DNA of 64,000 bases from Eledone cirrhosa (GCA_964016885.1 OZ024748.1:37481047-37545046); one strand, 5' to 3'; positions 38,801 to 54,600 are shown, counted from the stretch's first letter. The notes: generated by a model not told the origin, from the sequence alone. Translations and numbers: made by a program.

Positions 38801-41800
38801 AATGACAATGTCAGTGTTAGGGTTAACTACCACTAGATATAGTGTGACAATGTTAGTGTCAGTGTTAACTACCACTAGATCTAGTATGACAATGTCAGTG
38901 TCAGTGTTAACTACCTCTAGATCTAGTGTGACAATGTTAGTGTCAGTGTTAACTACCACTAGATCTATTATGACAATGTCAGTGTCAGTGTTAACTACCT
39001 CTAGATCTAGTGTGACAATGTCAGTGTCAGTGTTAACTACCTCAAGATCTAGTGTGACAATGTTAGTGTCAGTGTTAACTACCTCTAGATCTAGTGTGAC
39101 AATGTTAGTGTCAGTGTTAACTACCTCTAGATCTAGTATGACAATGTTAGTGTCATTGTTAACTACCTCTAGATCTAGTGTGACAATGTTAGTGTCAGTG
39201 TTAACTACCTCTAGATCTAGTATGACAATGTCAGTGTCAGTGTTAACTACCTCTAGATCTAGTATGACAATGTCAGTGTCAGTGTTAACTACCTCTAGAT
39301 CTAGTATGACAATGTTAGTGTCAGTGTTAACTACCTCTAGATCTAGTGTGACAATGTTAATGTCAGTGTTAACTACCTCTAGATCTAGTATGACAATGTT
39401 AGTGTCAATGTTAACTACCACTAGATCTAGTATGACAATGTTAGTGTCAGTGTTAACTACCTCTAGATCTAGTATGGCAATGTTAGTGTCAGTGTTAACT
39501 ACCTCTAGATCTAGTATGACAATGTTAGTGTCAGTGTTAACTACCTCTAGATCTAGTATGACAATGTCAGTGTCAGTGTTAACTACCACTAGATCTAGTG
39601 TGACAATGTCAGTGTCAGGTTTAACTACCTCAAGATCTAGTGTGACAATGTTAGTGTCAGTGTTAACTACCTCTAGATCTAGTATGACAATGTTAGTGTC
39701 AGTGTTAACTACCACTAGATCTAGTATGACAATGTTAGTGTCAGTGTTAACTACCTCTAGATCTAGTATGACAATGTCAGTGTCAGTGTTAACTACCACT
39801 AGATCTAGTGTGACAATGTCAGTGTCAGGTTTAACTACCTCAAGATCTAGTGTGACAATGTTAGTGTCAGTGTTAACTACCTCTAGATCTAGTATGACAA
39901 TGTCAGTGTCAGTGTTAACTACCACTAGATCTAGTGTGACAATGTCAGTGTCAGGTTTAACTACCTCAAGATCTAGTATGACAATGTCAGTGTCAGTGTT
40001 AACTACCACAAGATCTAGTGTGACAATGTTAGTGTCAGTGTTAACTACCTCTAGATCTAGTATGACAATGTCAGTGTCATTGTTAACTACCTCTAGATCT
40101 AGTATGACAATGTCAGTGTCAGTGTTAACTACCTCTAGATCTAGTATGACAATGTTAGTGTCAGTGTTAACTACCTCTAGATCTAGTGTGACAATGTTAG
40201 TGTCAGTGTTAACTACCTCTAGATATAGTATGACAATGTCAGTGTCAGTGTTAACTACCTCTAGATCTAGTATGACAATGTCAGTGTCAGTGTTAACTAC
40301 CACAAGATCTAGTGTGACAATGTTAGTGTCAGTGTTAACTACCTCTAGATATAGTATGACAATGTCAGTGTCAGTGTTAACTACCTCTAGATCTAGTATG
40401 ACAATGTTAGTGTCAGTGTTAACTACCTCTAGATCTAGTGTGACAATGTCAGTGTCAGTGTTAACTACCACTAGATCTAGTGTGACAATGTCAGTGTCAG
40501 GTTTAACTACCTCAAGATCCAGTGTGACAATGTTAGTGACAGTGTTAACTACCTCTAGATCTAGTATGACAATGTTAGTGTCAGTGTTAACTACCACTAG
40601 ATCTAGTATGACAATGTTAGTGTCAGTGTTAACTACCTCTAGATCTAGTATGACAATGTTAGTGTCAGTGTTAACTACCTCTAGATCTAGTATGACAATG
40701 TCAGTGTCATTGTTAACTATCTCTAGATCTAGTGTGACAATATCAGTGTCAGGGTTAACTACCTCAAGATCTAGTGTGACAATGTTAGTGTCAGTGTTAA
40801 CAACCTCAAGATCTAGTATGACAATGTTAGTGTCAGTGTTAACTACCTCTAGATCTATTCTCACAATGTCAGTGTCAGTGTTAACTACCTCTCGATCTAG
40901 TATGACAATGTTAGTGTCAGTGTTATCTACCTCTAGATCTTGTATGACAATGTCAGTGTCAGTGTTAACTACCTCTAGATCTAGTGAGACGATGTTAGTG
41001 TCAGTGTTAACTACCTGTAGATCTAGAATGACAATGTCAGTGTTAGGGTTAACTACCTCTAGATCTACTATGACAATGTTAGTGTCAGTGTTAACTACCA
41101 CTAGATATAGTGTGACAATGTTAGTGTCAGTGTTAACTACCACTAGATCTAGTATGACAATGTCAGTGTCAGTGTTAACTACCTCTAGATCTAGTGTGAC
41201 AATGTTAGTGTCAGTGTTAACTACCACTAGATCTATTATGACAATGTCAGTGTCAGTGTTAACTACCTCTAGATCTAGTATGACAATGTTAGTGTCAGTG
41301 TTAACTACCTCTAGATCTAGTGTGACAATGTCAGTGTCAGTGTTAACTACCTCAAGATCTAGTGTGACAATGTTAGTGTCAGTGTTAACTACCTCTAGAT
41401 CTAGTGTGACAATGTTAGTGTCAGTGTTAACTACCTCTAGATCTAGTATGACAATGTTAGTGTCATTGTTAACTACCTCTAGATCTAGTGTGACAATGTT
41501 AGTGTCAGTGTTAACTACCTCTAGATCTAGTATGACAATGTCAGTGTCAGTGTTAACTACCTCTAGATCTAGTATGACAATGTCAGTGTCAGTGTTAACT
41601 ACCTCTAGATCTAGTATGACAATGTTAGTGTCAGTGTTAACTACCTCTAGATCTAGTGTGACAATGTTAATGTCAGTGTTAACTACCTCTAGATCTAGTA
41701 TGACAATGTTAGTGTCAATGTTAACTACCACTAGATCTAGTATGACAATGTTAGTGTCAGTGTTAACTACCTCTAGATCTAGTATGGCAATGTTAGTGTC

Positions 41801-43270
41801 AGTGTTAACTACCTCTAGATCTAGTATGACAATGTTAGTGTCAGTGTTAACTACCTCTAGATCTAGTATGACAATGTCAGTGTCAGTGTTAACTACCACT
41901 AGATCTAGTGTGACAATGTCAGTGTCAGGTTTAACTACCTCAAGATCTAGTGTGACAATGTTAGTGTCAGTGTTAACTACCTCTAGATCTAGTATGACAA
42001 TGTCAGTGTCAGTGTTAACTACCACTAGATCTAGTGTGACAATGTCAGTGTCAGGTTTAACTACCTCAAGATCTAGTGTGACAATGTTAGTGTCAGAGTT
42101 AACTACCTCTAGATCTAGTATGACAATGTTAGTGTCAGTGTTAACTACCACTAGATCTAGTATGACAATGTTAGTGTCAGTGTTAACTACCTCTAGATCT
42201 AGTATGACAATGTCAGTGTCAGTGTTAACTACCACTAGATCTAGTGTGACAATGTCAGTGTCAGGTTTAACTACCTCAAGATCTAGTGTGACAATGTTAG
42301 TGTCAGTGTTAACTACCTCTAGATCTAGTATGACAATGTCAGTGTCAGTGTTAACTACCACTAGATCTAGTATGACAATGTCAGTGTCAGTGTTAACTAC
42401 CTCTAGATCTAGTATGACAATGTTAGTGTCAGTGTTAACTACCTCTAGATCTAGTGTGACAATGTTAGTGTCAGTGTTAACTACCTGTAGATATAGTATG
42501 ACAATGTCAGTGTCAGTGTTAACTACCTCTAGATCTAGTATGACAATGTCAGTGTCAGTGTTAACTACCACAAGATCTAGTGTGACAATGTTAGTGTCAG
42601 TGTTAACTACCTCTAGATATAGTATGACAATGTCAGTGTCAGTGTTAACTACCTCTAGATCTAGTATGACAATGTTAGTGTCAGTGTTAACTACCTCTAG
42701 ATCTAGTGTGACAATGTCAGTGTCAGTGTTAACTACCACTAGATCTAGTGTGACAATGTCAGTGTCAGGTTTAACTACCTCAAGATCCAGTGTGACAATG
42801 TTAGTGACAGTGTTAACTACCTCTAGATCTAGTATGACAATGTTAGTGTCAGTGTTAACTACCACTAGATCTAGTATGACAATGTTAGTGTCAGTGTTAA
42901 CTACCTCTAGATCTAGTATGACAATGTTAGTGTCATTGTTAACTATCTCTAGATCTAGTGTGACAATATCAGTGTCAGGGTTAACTACCTCAAGATCTAG
43001 TGTGACAAAGTTAGTGTCAGTGTTAACAACCTCAAGATCTAGTATGACAATGTTAGTGTCAGTGTTAACTACCTCTAGATCTAGTATGACAATGTCAGTG
43101 TCAGTGTTAACTACCTCTCGATCTAGTATGACAATGTTAGTGTCAGTGTTATCTACCTCTAGATCTTGTATGACAATGTCAGTGTCAGTGTTAACTACCT
43201 CTAGATCTAGTGAGACGATGTTAGTGTCAGTGTTAACTACCTGTAGATCTAGAATGACAATGTCAGTGTT
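35900..43270. repeat. Sub-array with 53- to 60-monomer units
   Basis: The unusual run of five or more T in ACAATTTTTCTG occurs at 36121 and 38641, and GTTAGGG at 36296 and 38816: both are 2,520 bp apart (60 monomers). GTTAGGG then recurs at 41042 and 43268 with 2,226-bp spacing (53 monomers). AGATCC recurs at 38121, 40515, 42783 and 44841 (57, 54 and 49 monomers). TATGGCAATG at about 36,955, 39,475 and 41,785 follows the same series. Units are the same lineage with gains and losses of whole monomers. Confidence 0.87.
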
Positions 43271-45499
43271 AGGGTTAACTACCTCTAGATCTACTATGAC
43301 AATGTTAGTGTCAGTGTTAACTACCACTAGATATAGTGTGACAATGTTAGTGTCAGTGTTAACTACCACTAGATCTAGTATGACAATGTCAGTGTCAGTG
43401 TTAACTACCTCTAGATCTAGTGTGACAATGTTAGTGTCAGTGTTAACTACCACTAGATCTATTATGACAATGTCAGTGTCAGTGTTAACTACCTCTAGAT
43501 CTAGTATGACAATGTTAGTGTCAGTGTTAACTACCTCTAGATCTAGTGTGACAATGTCAGTGTCAGTGTTAACTACCTCAAGATCTAGTGTGACAATGTT
43601 AGTGTCAGTGTTAACTACCTCTAGATCTAGTGTGACAATGTTAGTGTCAGTGTTAACTACCTCTAGATCTAGTATGACAATGTTAGTGTCATTGTTAACT
43701 ACCTCTAGATCTAGTGTGACAATGTTAGTGTCAGTGTTAACTACCTCAAGATCTAGTATGACAATGTCAGTGTCAGTGTTAACTACCTCTAGATCTAGTA
43801 TGACAATGTCAGTGTCAGTGTTAACTACCTCTAGATCTAGTATGACAATGTTAGTGTCAGTGTTAACTACCTCTAGATCTAGTGTGACAATGTTAATGTC
43901 AGTGTTAACTACCTCTAGATCTAGTATGACAATGTTAGTGTCAATGTTAACTACCACTAGATCTAGTATGACAATGTTAGTGTCAGTGTTAACTACCTCT
44001 AGATCTAATATGGCAATGTTAGTGTCAGTGTTAACTACCTCTAGATCTAGTATGACAATGTTAGTGTCAGTGTTAACTACCTCTAGATCTAGTATGACAA
44101 TGTCAGTGTCAGTGTTAACTACCACTAGATCTAGTGTGACAATGTCAGTGTCAGGTTTAACTACCTCAAGATCTAGTGTGACAATGTTAGTGTCAGTGTT
44201 AACTACCTCTAGATCTAGTATGACAATGTCAGTGTCAGTGTTAACTACCACTAGATCTAGTGTGACAATGTCAGTGTCAGGTTTAACTACCTCAAGATCT
44301 AGTGTGACAATGTTAGTGTCAGTGTTAACTACCTCTAGATCTAGTATGACAATGTTAGTGTCAGTGTTAACTACCACTAGATCTAGTATGACAATGTTAG
44401 TGTCAGTGTTAACTACCTCTAGATCTAGTATGACAATGTCAGTGTCAGTGTTAACTACCACTAGATCTAGTGTGACAATGTCAGTGTCAGGTTTAACTAC
44501 CTCAAGATCTAGTGTGACAATGTTAGTGGCAGTGTTAACTACCTGTAGATATAGTATGACAATGTCAGTGTCAGTGTTAACTACCTCTAGATCTAGTATG
44601 ACAATGTCAGTGTCAGTGTTAACTACCACAAGATCTAGTGTGACAATGTTAGTGTCAGTGTTAACTACCTCTAGATATAGTATGACAATGTCAGTGTCAG
44701 TTTTAACTACCTCTAGATCTAGTATGACAATGTTAGTGTCAGTGTTAACTACCTCTAGATCTAGTGTGACAATGTCAGTGTCAGTGTTAACTACCACTAG
44801 ATCTAGTGTGACAATGTCAGTGTCAGGTTTAACTACCTCAAGATCCAGTGTGACAATGTTAGTGACAGTGTTAACTACCTCTAGATCTAGTATGACAATG
44901 TTAGTGTCAGTGTTAACTACCACTAGATCTAGTATGACAATGTTAGTGTCAGTGTTAACTACCTCTAGATCTAGTATGACAATGTTAGTGTCATTGTTAA
45001 CTATCTCTAGATCTAGTGTGACAATATCAGTGTCAGGGTTAACTACCTCAAGATCTAGTGTGACAAAGTTAGTGTCAGTGTTAACAACCTCAAGATCTAG
45101 TATGACAATGTTAGTGTCAGTGTTAACTACCTCTAGATCTAGTATGACAATGTCAGTGTCAGGGTTAACTACCTCAAGATCTAGTATGACAATGTCAGTG
45201 TCAGTGTTAACTACCTCTAGATCTAGTGAGACGATGTTAGTGTCAGTGTTAACTACCTGTAGATCTAGTATGACAATGTCAGTGTCAGGGTTAACTACCT
45301 CTAGTTCTACTATGACAATGTTAGTGTTAGTGTTAACTACCACTAGATCTAGTGTGACAATGTTAGTGTCAGTGTTAACTACCTCTAGATCTAGTGTGAC
45401 AATGTTAGTGTCAGTGTTAACTACCACTAGATCTAGTATGACAATGTCAGTGTCAGTGTTAACTACCTCTAGATCTAGTATGACAATGTTAGTGTCAGT

Positions 45500-48400
45500 G
45501 TTAACTACCACTAGATCTAGTGTGACAATGTCAGTGTCAGTGTTAACTACCTCAAGATCTAGTGTGACAATGTTAGTGTCAGTGTTAACTACCTCTAGAT
45601 CTAGTGTGACAATGTTAGTGTCAGTGTTAACTACCACTAGATCTAGTATGACAATGTCACTGTCAGTGTTAACTACCTCTAGATCTAGTATGACAATGTT
45701 AGTGTCAGTGTTAACTACCACTAGATCTAGTGTGACAATGTCAGTGTCAGTGTTAACTACCTCAAGATCTAGTATGACAATGTCAGTGTCAGTGTTACCT
45801 ACCTCTACATCTAGTGTGACAATGTTAGTGTCAGTGTTAACTACCTCTAGATCTAGTGTGACAATGTCAGTGTCAGTGTTATCTACCTCAAGATCTAGTA
45901 TGACAATGTCAGTGTCAGTGTTACCTACCTCTAGATCTAGTGTGACAATGTTAGTGTCAGTGTTAACTACCTCTAGATCTAGTGTGACAATGTTAGTGTC
46001 AGTGTTAACTACCTCTAGATATAGTATGACAATGTCAGTGTCAGTGTTAACTACCTCTAGATCTAGTATGACAATGTTAGTGTCAGTGTTAACTACCTCT
46101 AGATATAGTATGACAATGTCAGTGTCACTGTTAACTACCTCTAGATCTAGTATGACAATGTTCGTGTCAGTGTTAACTACCTCTAGATATAGTATGACAA
46201 TGTCAGTGTCAGTGTTAACTACCACTAGATCTAGTGTGACAATGTCAGTGTCAGTGTTAACTACCTCAAGATCTAGTGTGACAATGTTAGTGTCAGTGTT
46301 AACTACCTCTAGATCTAGTATGACAATGTTAGTGTCAGTGTTAACTACCACTAGATCTAGTATGACAATGTCAGTGTCAGTGTTAACTACCTCAAGATCT
46401 AGTGTGACAATGTTAGTGTCAGTGTTAACTACCACTAGATCTAGTATGACAATGTCAGTGTCAGTGTTAACTACCTCTAGATCTAGTATGATAATGTTAG
46501 TGTCAGTGTTAACTACCTCTAGATCTAGTGTGACAATGTCAGTGTCAGTGTTAACTACCTCAAGATCTAGTGTGACAATGTTAGTGTCAGTGTTAACTAC
46601 CTCTAGATCTAGTGTGACAATGTTAGTGTCAGTGTTAACTACCTCTAGATATAGTATGACAATGTCAGTGTCAGTGTTAACTACCTCTAGATATAGTATG
46701 ACAATGTCAGTGTCAGTGTTAACTACCACAAGATCTAGTGTGACAATGTTAGTGTCAGTGTTAACTACCTCTAGATCTAGTATGACAATGTCAGTGTCAG
46801 TGTTAACTACCTCTAGATCTAGTATGACAATGTCAGTGTCAGTGTTAACTACCTCTAGATCTAGTATGACAATGTTAGTGTCAGTGTTAACTACCTCTAG
46901 ATCTAGTGTGACAATGTTAGTGTCAGTGTTAACTACCTCTAGATATAGTATGACAATGTCAGTGTCAGTGTTAACTACCTCTAGATCTAGTATGACAATG
47001 TCAGTGTCAGTGTTAACTACCACAAGATCTAGTGTGACAATGTTAGTGTCAGTGTTAACTACCTCTAGATATAGTATGACAATGTCAGTGTCAGTGTTAA
47101 CTACCTCTAGATCTAGTATGACAATGTTAGTGTCAGTGTTAACTACCTCTAGATCTAGTGTGAAAATGTTAGTGTCAGTGTTAACTACCTCTAGATATAG
47201 TATGACAATGTCAGTGTCAGTGTTAACTACCTCTAGATCTAGTATGACAATGTCAGTGTCAGTGTTAACTACCTCTAGATCTAGTGTGACAATATTAGTG
47301 TCAGTGTTAACTACCACTAGATCTAGTATGACAATGTCACTGTCAGTGTTAACTACCTCTAGATCTAGTATGACAATGTTAGTGTCAGTGTTAACTACCA
47401 CTAGATCTAGTGTGACAATGTCAGTGTCAGTGTTAACTACCTCAAGATCTAGTATGACAATGTCAGTGTCAGTGTTACCTACCTCTACATCTAGTGTGAC
47501 AATGTTAGTGTCAGTGTTAACTACCTCTAGATCTAGTGTGACAATGTCAGTGTCAGTGTTATCTACCTCAAGATCTAGTATGACAATGTCAGTGTCAGTG
47601 TTACCTACCTCTAGATCTAGTGTGACAATGTTAGTGTCAGTGTTAACTACCTCTAGATCTAGTGTGACAATGTTAGTGTCAGTGTTAACTACCTCTAGAT
47701 ATAGTATGACAATGTCAGTGTCAGTGTTAACTACCTCTAGATCTAGTATGACAATGTTAGTGTCAGTGTTAACTACCTCTAGATATAGTATGACAATGTC
47801 AGTGTCACTGTTAACTACCTCTAGATCTAGTATGACAATGTTCGTGTCAGTGTTAACTACCTCTAGATATAGTATGACAATGTCAGTGTCAGTGTTAACT
47901 ACCACTAGATCTAGTGTGACAATGTCAGTGTCAGTGTTAACTACCTCAAGATCTAGTGTGACAATGTTAGTGTCAGTGTTAACTACCTCTAGATCTAGTA
48001 TGACAATGTCAGTGTCAGTGTTAACTACCTCAAGATCTAGTGTGACAATGTTAGTGTCAGTGTTAACTACCACTAGATCTAGTATGACAATGTCAGTGTC
48101 AGTGTTAACTACCTCTAGATCTAGTATGATAATGTTAGTGTCAGTGTTAACTACCTCTAGATCTAGTGTGACAATGTCAGTGTCAGTGTTAACTACCTCA
48201 AGATCTAGTGTGACAATGTTAGTGTCAGTGTTAACTACCTCTAGATCTAGTGTGACAATGTTAGTGTCAGTGTTAACTACCTCTAGATATAGTATGACAA
48301 TGTCAGTGTCAGTGTTAACTACCTCTAGATCTAGTGTGACAATGTTAGTGTCAGTGTTAACTACCTCTAGATATAGTATGACAATGTCAGTGTCAGTGTT

Positions 48401-48860
48401 AACTACCTCTAGATCTAGTATGACAATGTCAGTGTCAGTGTTAACTACCACAAGATCTAGTGTGACAATGTTAGTGTCAGTGTTAACTACCTCTAGATAT
48501 AGTATGACAATGTCAGTGTCAGTGTTAACTACCTCTAGATCTAGTATGACAATGTTAGTGTCAGTGTTAACTACCTCTAGATCTAGTGTGAAAATGTTAG
48601 TGTCAGTGTTATCTACCTCTAGATATAGTATGACAATGTCAGTGTCAGTGTTAACTACCTCTAGATCTAGTATGACAATGTCAGTGTCAGTGTTAACTAC
48701 CTCTAGATCTAGTGTGACAATATTAGTGTCAGTGGTAACTACCTCTAGATCTAGTATGACAATGTTATTGTCAGTGTTAACTACCACTAGATCTAGTATG
48801 ACAATGTTAGTGTCAGTGTTAACTACCTCTAGATCTAGTATGACAATGTCAGTGTCAATG
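45500..48860. repeat. Nested 1,680-bp duplication (first long unit)
   Basis: TACATCTAG at 45805 and 47485 and TTCGTG near 46,161 and 47,841 are 1,680 bp (40 monomers) apart. The downstream TGTGAAAATG monomers near 47,160 and 48,589 follow a similar but shorter spacing, so the second half has lost some monomers. Confidence 0.85.
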
Positions 48861-51639
48861 TTAACTACCTCTAGATCTAGTATGACAATTTTACTGTCAG
48901 TGTTAACTACCTCTAGATCTAGTATGACAATGTCAGTGTCAGGTTTAACTACCACTAGATCTAGTATGACAATTTTTCTGTCAGTGTTAACTACCTCTAG
49001 ATCTAGTTTGACAATGTTAGTGTCAGTGTTAACTACCACTAGATCTAGTATGACAATGTTAGTGTCAGTGTTAACTACCTCAAGATCTAGTGTGACAAAG
49101 TTAGTGTCAGTGTTAACAACCTCAAGATCTAGTATGACAATGTTAGTGTCAGTGTTAACTACCTCTAGATCTAGTATGACAATGTCAGTGTCAGTGTTAA
49201 CTACCTCTCGATCTAGTATGACAATGTTAGTGTCAGTGTTATCTACCTCTAGATCTTGTATGACAATGTCAGTGTCAGTGTTAACTACCTCTAGATCTAG
49301 TGAGACGATGTTAGTGTCAGTGTTAACTACCTGTAGATCTAGAATGACAATGTCAGTGTTAGGGTTAACTACCTCTAGATCTACTATGACAATGTTAGTG
49401 TCAGTGTTAACTACCACTAGATATAGTGTGACAATGTTAGTGTCAGTGTTAACTACCACTAGATCTAGTATTACAATGTCAGTGTCAGTGTTAACTACCT
49501 CTAGATCTAGTGTGACAATGTTAGTGTCAGTGTTAACTACCACTAGATCTATTATGACAATGTCAGTGTCAGTGTTAACTACCTCTAGATCTAGTATGAC
49601 AATGTTAGTGTCAGTGTTAACTACCTCTAGATCTAGTGTGACAATGTCAGTGTCAGTGTTAACTACCTCAAGATCTAGTGTGACAATGTTAGTGTCAGTG
49701 TTAACTACCTCTAGATCTAGTGTGACAATGTTAGTGTCAGTGTTAACTACCTCTAGATCTAGTATGACAATGTTAGTGTCATTGTTAACTACCTCTAGAT
49801 CTAGTGTGACAATGTTAGTGTCAGTGTTAACTACCTCTAGATCTAGTATGACAATGTCAGTGTCAGTGTTAACTACCTCTAGATCTAGTATGACAATGTT
49901 AGTGTCATTGTTAACTACCTCTAGATCTAGTGTGACAATGTTAGTGTCAGTGTTAACTACCTCTAGATCTAGTATGACAATGTCAGTGTCAGTGTTAACT
50001 ACCTCTAGATCTAGTATGACAATGTTAGTGTCAGTGTTAACTACCTCTAGATCTAGTATGACAATGTCAGTGTCAGTGTTAACTACCACTAGATCTAGTG
50101 TGACAATGTCAGTGTCAGGTTTAACTACCTCAAGATCTAGTGTGACAATGTTAGTGTCAGTGTTAACTACCTCTAGATCTAGTATGACAATGTCAGTGTC
50201 AGTGTTAACTACCACTAGATCAAGTGTGACAATGTCAGTGTCAGGTTTAACTACCTCAAGATCTAGTGTGACAATGTTAGTGTCAGTGTTAACTACCTCT
50301 AGATCTAGTATGACAATGTTAGTGTCAGTGTTAACTACCACTAGATCTAGTATGACAATGTTAGTGTCAGTGTTAACTACCTCTAGATCTAGTATGACAA
50401 TGTCAGTGTCAGTGTTAACTACCACTAGATCTAGTGTGACAATGTCAGTGTCAGGTTTAACTACCTCAAGATCTAGTGTGACAATGTTAGTGTCAGTGTT
50501 AACGACCTCTAGATCTAGTATGACAATGTCAGTGTCAGTGTTAACTACCACTAGATCTAGTATGACAATGTCAGTGTCAGTGTTAACTACCTCTAGATCT
50601 AGTATGACAATGTTAGTGTCAGTGTTAACTACCTCTAGATCTAGTGTGACAATGTTAGTGTCAGTGTTAACTACCTGTAGATATAGTATGACAATGTCAG
50701 TGTCAGTGTTAACTACCTCTAGATCTAGTATGACAATGTCAGTGTCAGTGTTAACTACCACAAGATCTAGTGTGACAATGTTAGTGTCAGTGTTAACTAC
50801 CTCTAGATATAGTATGACAATGTCAGTGTCAGTGTTAACTACCTCTAGATCTAGTATGACAATGTTAGTGTCAGTGTTAACTACCTCTAGATCTAGTGTG
50901 ACAATGTCAGTGTCAGTGTTAACTACCACTAGATCTAGTGTGACAATGTCAGTGTCAGGTTTAACTACCTCAAGATCCAGTGTGACAATGTTAGTGACAG
51001 TGTTAACTACCTCTAGATCTAGTATGACAATGTTAGTGTCAGTGTTAACTACCACTAGATCTAGTATGACAATGTTAGTGTCAGTGTTAACTACCTCTAG
51101 ATCTAGTATGACAATGTTAGTGTCATTGTTAACTATCTCTAGATCTAGTGTGACAATATCAGTGTCAGGGTTAACTACCTCAAGATCTAGTGTGACAAAG
51201 TTAGTGTCAGTGTTAACAACCTCAAGATCTAGTATGACAATGTTAGTGTCAGTGTTAACTACCTCTAGATCTAGTATGACAATGTCAGTGTCAGGGTTAA
51301 CTACCTCAAGATCTAGTATGACAATGTCAGTGTCAGTGTTAACTACCTCTAGATCTAGTGAGACGATGTTAGTGTCAGTGTTAACTACCTGTAGATCTAG
51401 TATGACAATGTCAGTGTCAGGGTTAACTACCTCTAGTTCTACTATGACAATGTTAGTGTTAATGTTAACTACCACTAGATCTAGTGTGACAATGTTAGTG
51501 TCAGTGTTAACTACCTCTAGATCTAGTGTGACAATGTTAGTGTCAGTGTTAACTACCACTAGATCTAGTATGACAATGTCAGTGTCAGTGTTAACTACCT
51601 CTAGATCTAGTATGACAATGTTAGTGTCAGTGTTAACTA

Positions 51640-54600
51640 CCACTAGATCTAGTGTGACAATGTCAGTGTCAGTGTTAACTACCTCAAGATCTAGTGTGAC
51701 AATGTTAGTGTCAGTGTTAACTACCTCTAGATCTAGTGTGACAATGTTAGTGTCAGTGTTAACTACCACTAGATCTAGTATGACAATGTCACTGTCAGTG
51801 TTAACTACCTCTAGATCTAGTATGACAATGTTAGTGTCAGTGTTAACTACCACTAGATCTAGTGTGACAATGTCAGTGTCAGTGTTAACTACCTCAAGAT
51901 CTAGTATGACAATGTCAGTGTCAGTGTTACCTACCTCTACATCTAGTGTGACAATGTTAGTGTCAGTGTTAACTACCTCTAGATCTAGTGTGACAATGTC
52001 AGTGTCAGTGTTATCTACCTCAAGATCTAGTATGACAATGTCAGTGTCAGTGTTACCTACCTCTAGATCTAGTGTGACAATGTTAGTGTCAGTGTTAACT
52101 ACCTCTAGATCTAGTGTGACAATGTTAGTGTCAGTGTTAACTACCTCTAGATATAGTATGACAATGTCAGTGTCAGTGTTAACTACCTCTAGATCTAGTA
52201 TGACAATGTTAGTGTCAGTGTTAACTACCTCTAGATATAGTATGACAATGTCAGTGTCACTGTTAACTACCTCTAGATCTAGTATGACAATGTTCGTGTC
52301 AGTGTTAACTACCTCTAGATATAGTATGACAATGTCAGTGTCAGTGTTAACTACCACTAGATCTAGTGTGACAATGTCAGTGTCAGTGTTAACTACCTCA
52401 AGATCTAGTGTGACAATGTTAGTGTCAGTGTTAACTACCTCTAGATCTAGTATGACAATGTTAGTGTCAGTGTTAACTACCACTAGATCTAGTATGACAA
52501 TGTCAGTGTCAGTGTTAACTACCTCAAGATCTAGTGTGACAATGTTAGTGTCAGTGTTAACTACCACTAGATCTAGTATGACAATGTCAGTGTCAGTGTT
52601 AACTACCTCTAGATCTAGTATGATAATGTTAGTGTCAGTGTTAACTACCTCTAGATCTAGTGTGACAATGTCAGTGTCAGTGTTAACTACCTCAAGATCT
52701 AGTGTGACAATGTTAGTGTCAGTGTTAACTACCTCTAGATCTAGTGTGACAATGTTAGTGTCAGTGTTAACTACCTCTAGATATAGTATGACAATGTCAG
52801 TGTCAGTGTTAACTACCTCTAGATATAGTATGACAATGTCAGTGTCAGTGTTAACTACCACAAGATCTAGTGTGACAATGTTAGTGTCAGTGTTAACTAC
52901 CTCTAGATCTAGTATGACAATGTCAGTGTCAGTGTTAACTACCTCTAGATCTAGTATGACAATGTCAGTGTCAGTGTTAACTACCTCTAGATCTAGTATG
53001 ACAATGTTAGTGTCAGTGTTAACTACCTCTAGATCTAGTGTGACAATGTTAGTGTCAGTGTTAACTACCTCTAGATATAGTATGACAATGTCAGTGTCAG
53101 TGTTAACTACCTCTAGATCTAGTATGACAATGTCAGTGTCAGTGTTAACTACCACAAGATCTAGTGTGACAATGTTAGTGTCAGTGTTAACTACCTCTAG
53201 ATATAGTATGACAATGTCAGTGTCAGTGTTAACTACCTCTAGATCTAGTATGACAATGTTAGTGTCAGTGTTAACTACCTCTAGATCTAGTGTGAAAATG
53301 TTAGTGTCAGTGTTAACTACCTCTAGATATAGTATGACAATGTCAGTGTCAGTGTTAACTACCTCTAGATCTAGTATGACAATGTCAGTGTCAGTGTTAA
53401 CTACCTCTAGATCTAGTGTGACAATATTAGTGTCAGTGTTAACTACCACTAGATCTAGTATGACAATGTCACTGTCAGTGTTAACTACCTCTAGATCTAG
53501 TATGACAATGTTAGTGTCAGTGTTAACTACCACTAGATCTAGTGTGACAATGTCAGTGTCAGTGTTAACTACCTCAAGATCTAGTATGACAATGTCAGTG
53601 TCAGTGTTACCTACCTCTACATCTAGTGTGACAATGTTAGTGTCAGTGTTAACTACCTCTAGATCTAGTGTGACAATGTCAGTGTCAGTGTTATCTACCT
53701 CAAGATCTAGTATGACAATGTCAGTGTCAGTGTTACCTACCTCTAGATCTAGTGTGACAATGTTAGTGTCAGTGTTAACTACCTCTAGATCTAGTGTGAC
53801 AATGTTAGTGTCAGTGTTAACTACCTCTAGATATAGTATGACAATGTCAGTGTCAGTGTTAACTACCTCTAGATCTAGTATGACAATGTTAGTGTCAGTG
53901 TTAACTACCTCTAGATATAGTATGACAATGTCAGTGTCACTGTTAACTACCTCTAGATCTAGTATGACAATGTTCGTGTCAGTGTTAACTACCTCTAGAT
54001 ATAGTATGACAATGTCAGTGTCAGTGTTAACTACCACTAGATCTAGTGTGACAATGTCAGTGTCAGTGTTAACTACCTCAAGATCTAGTGTGACAATGTT
54101 AGTGTCAGTGTTAACTACCTCTAGATCTAGTATGACAATGTTAGTGTCAGTGTTAACTACCACTAGATCTAGTATGACAATGTCAGTGTCAGTGTTAACT
54201 ACCTCAAGATCTAGTGTGACAATGTTAGTGTCAGTGTTAACTACCACTAGATCTAGTATGACAATGTCAGTGTCAGTGTTAACTACCTCTAGATCTAGTA
54301 TGATAATGTTAGTGTCAGTGTTAACTACCTCTAGATCTAGTGTGACAATGTCAGTGTCAGTGTTAACTACCTCAAGATCTAGTGTGACAATGTTAGTGTC
54401 AGTGTTAACTACCTCTAGATCTAGTGTGACAATGTTAGTGTCAGTGTTAACTACCTCTAGATATAGTATGACAATGTCAGTGTCAGTGTTAACTACCTCT
54501 AGATATAGTATGACAATGTCAGTGTCAGTGTTAACTACCACAAGATCTAGTGTGACAATGTTAGTGTCAGTGTTAACTACCTCTAGATCTAGTATGACAA

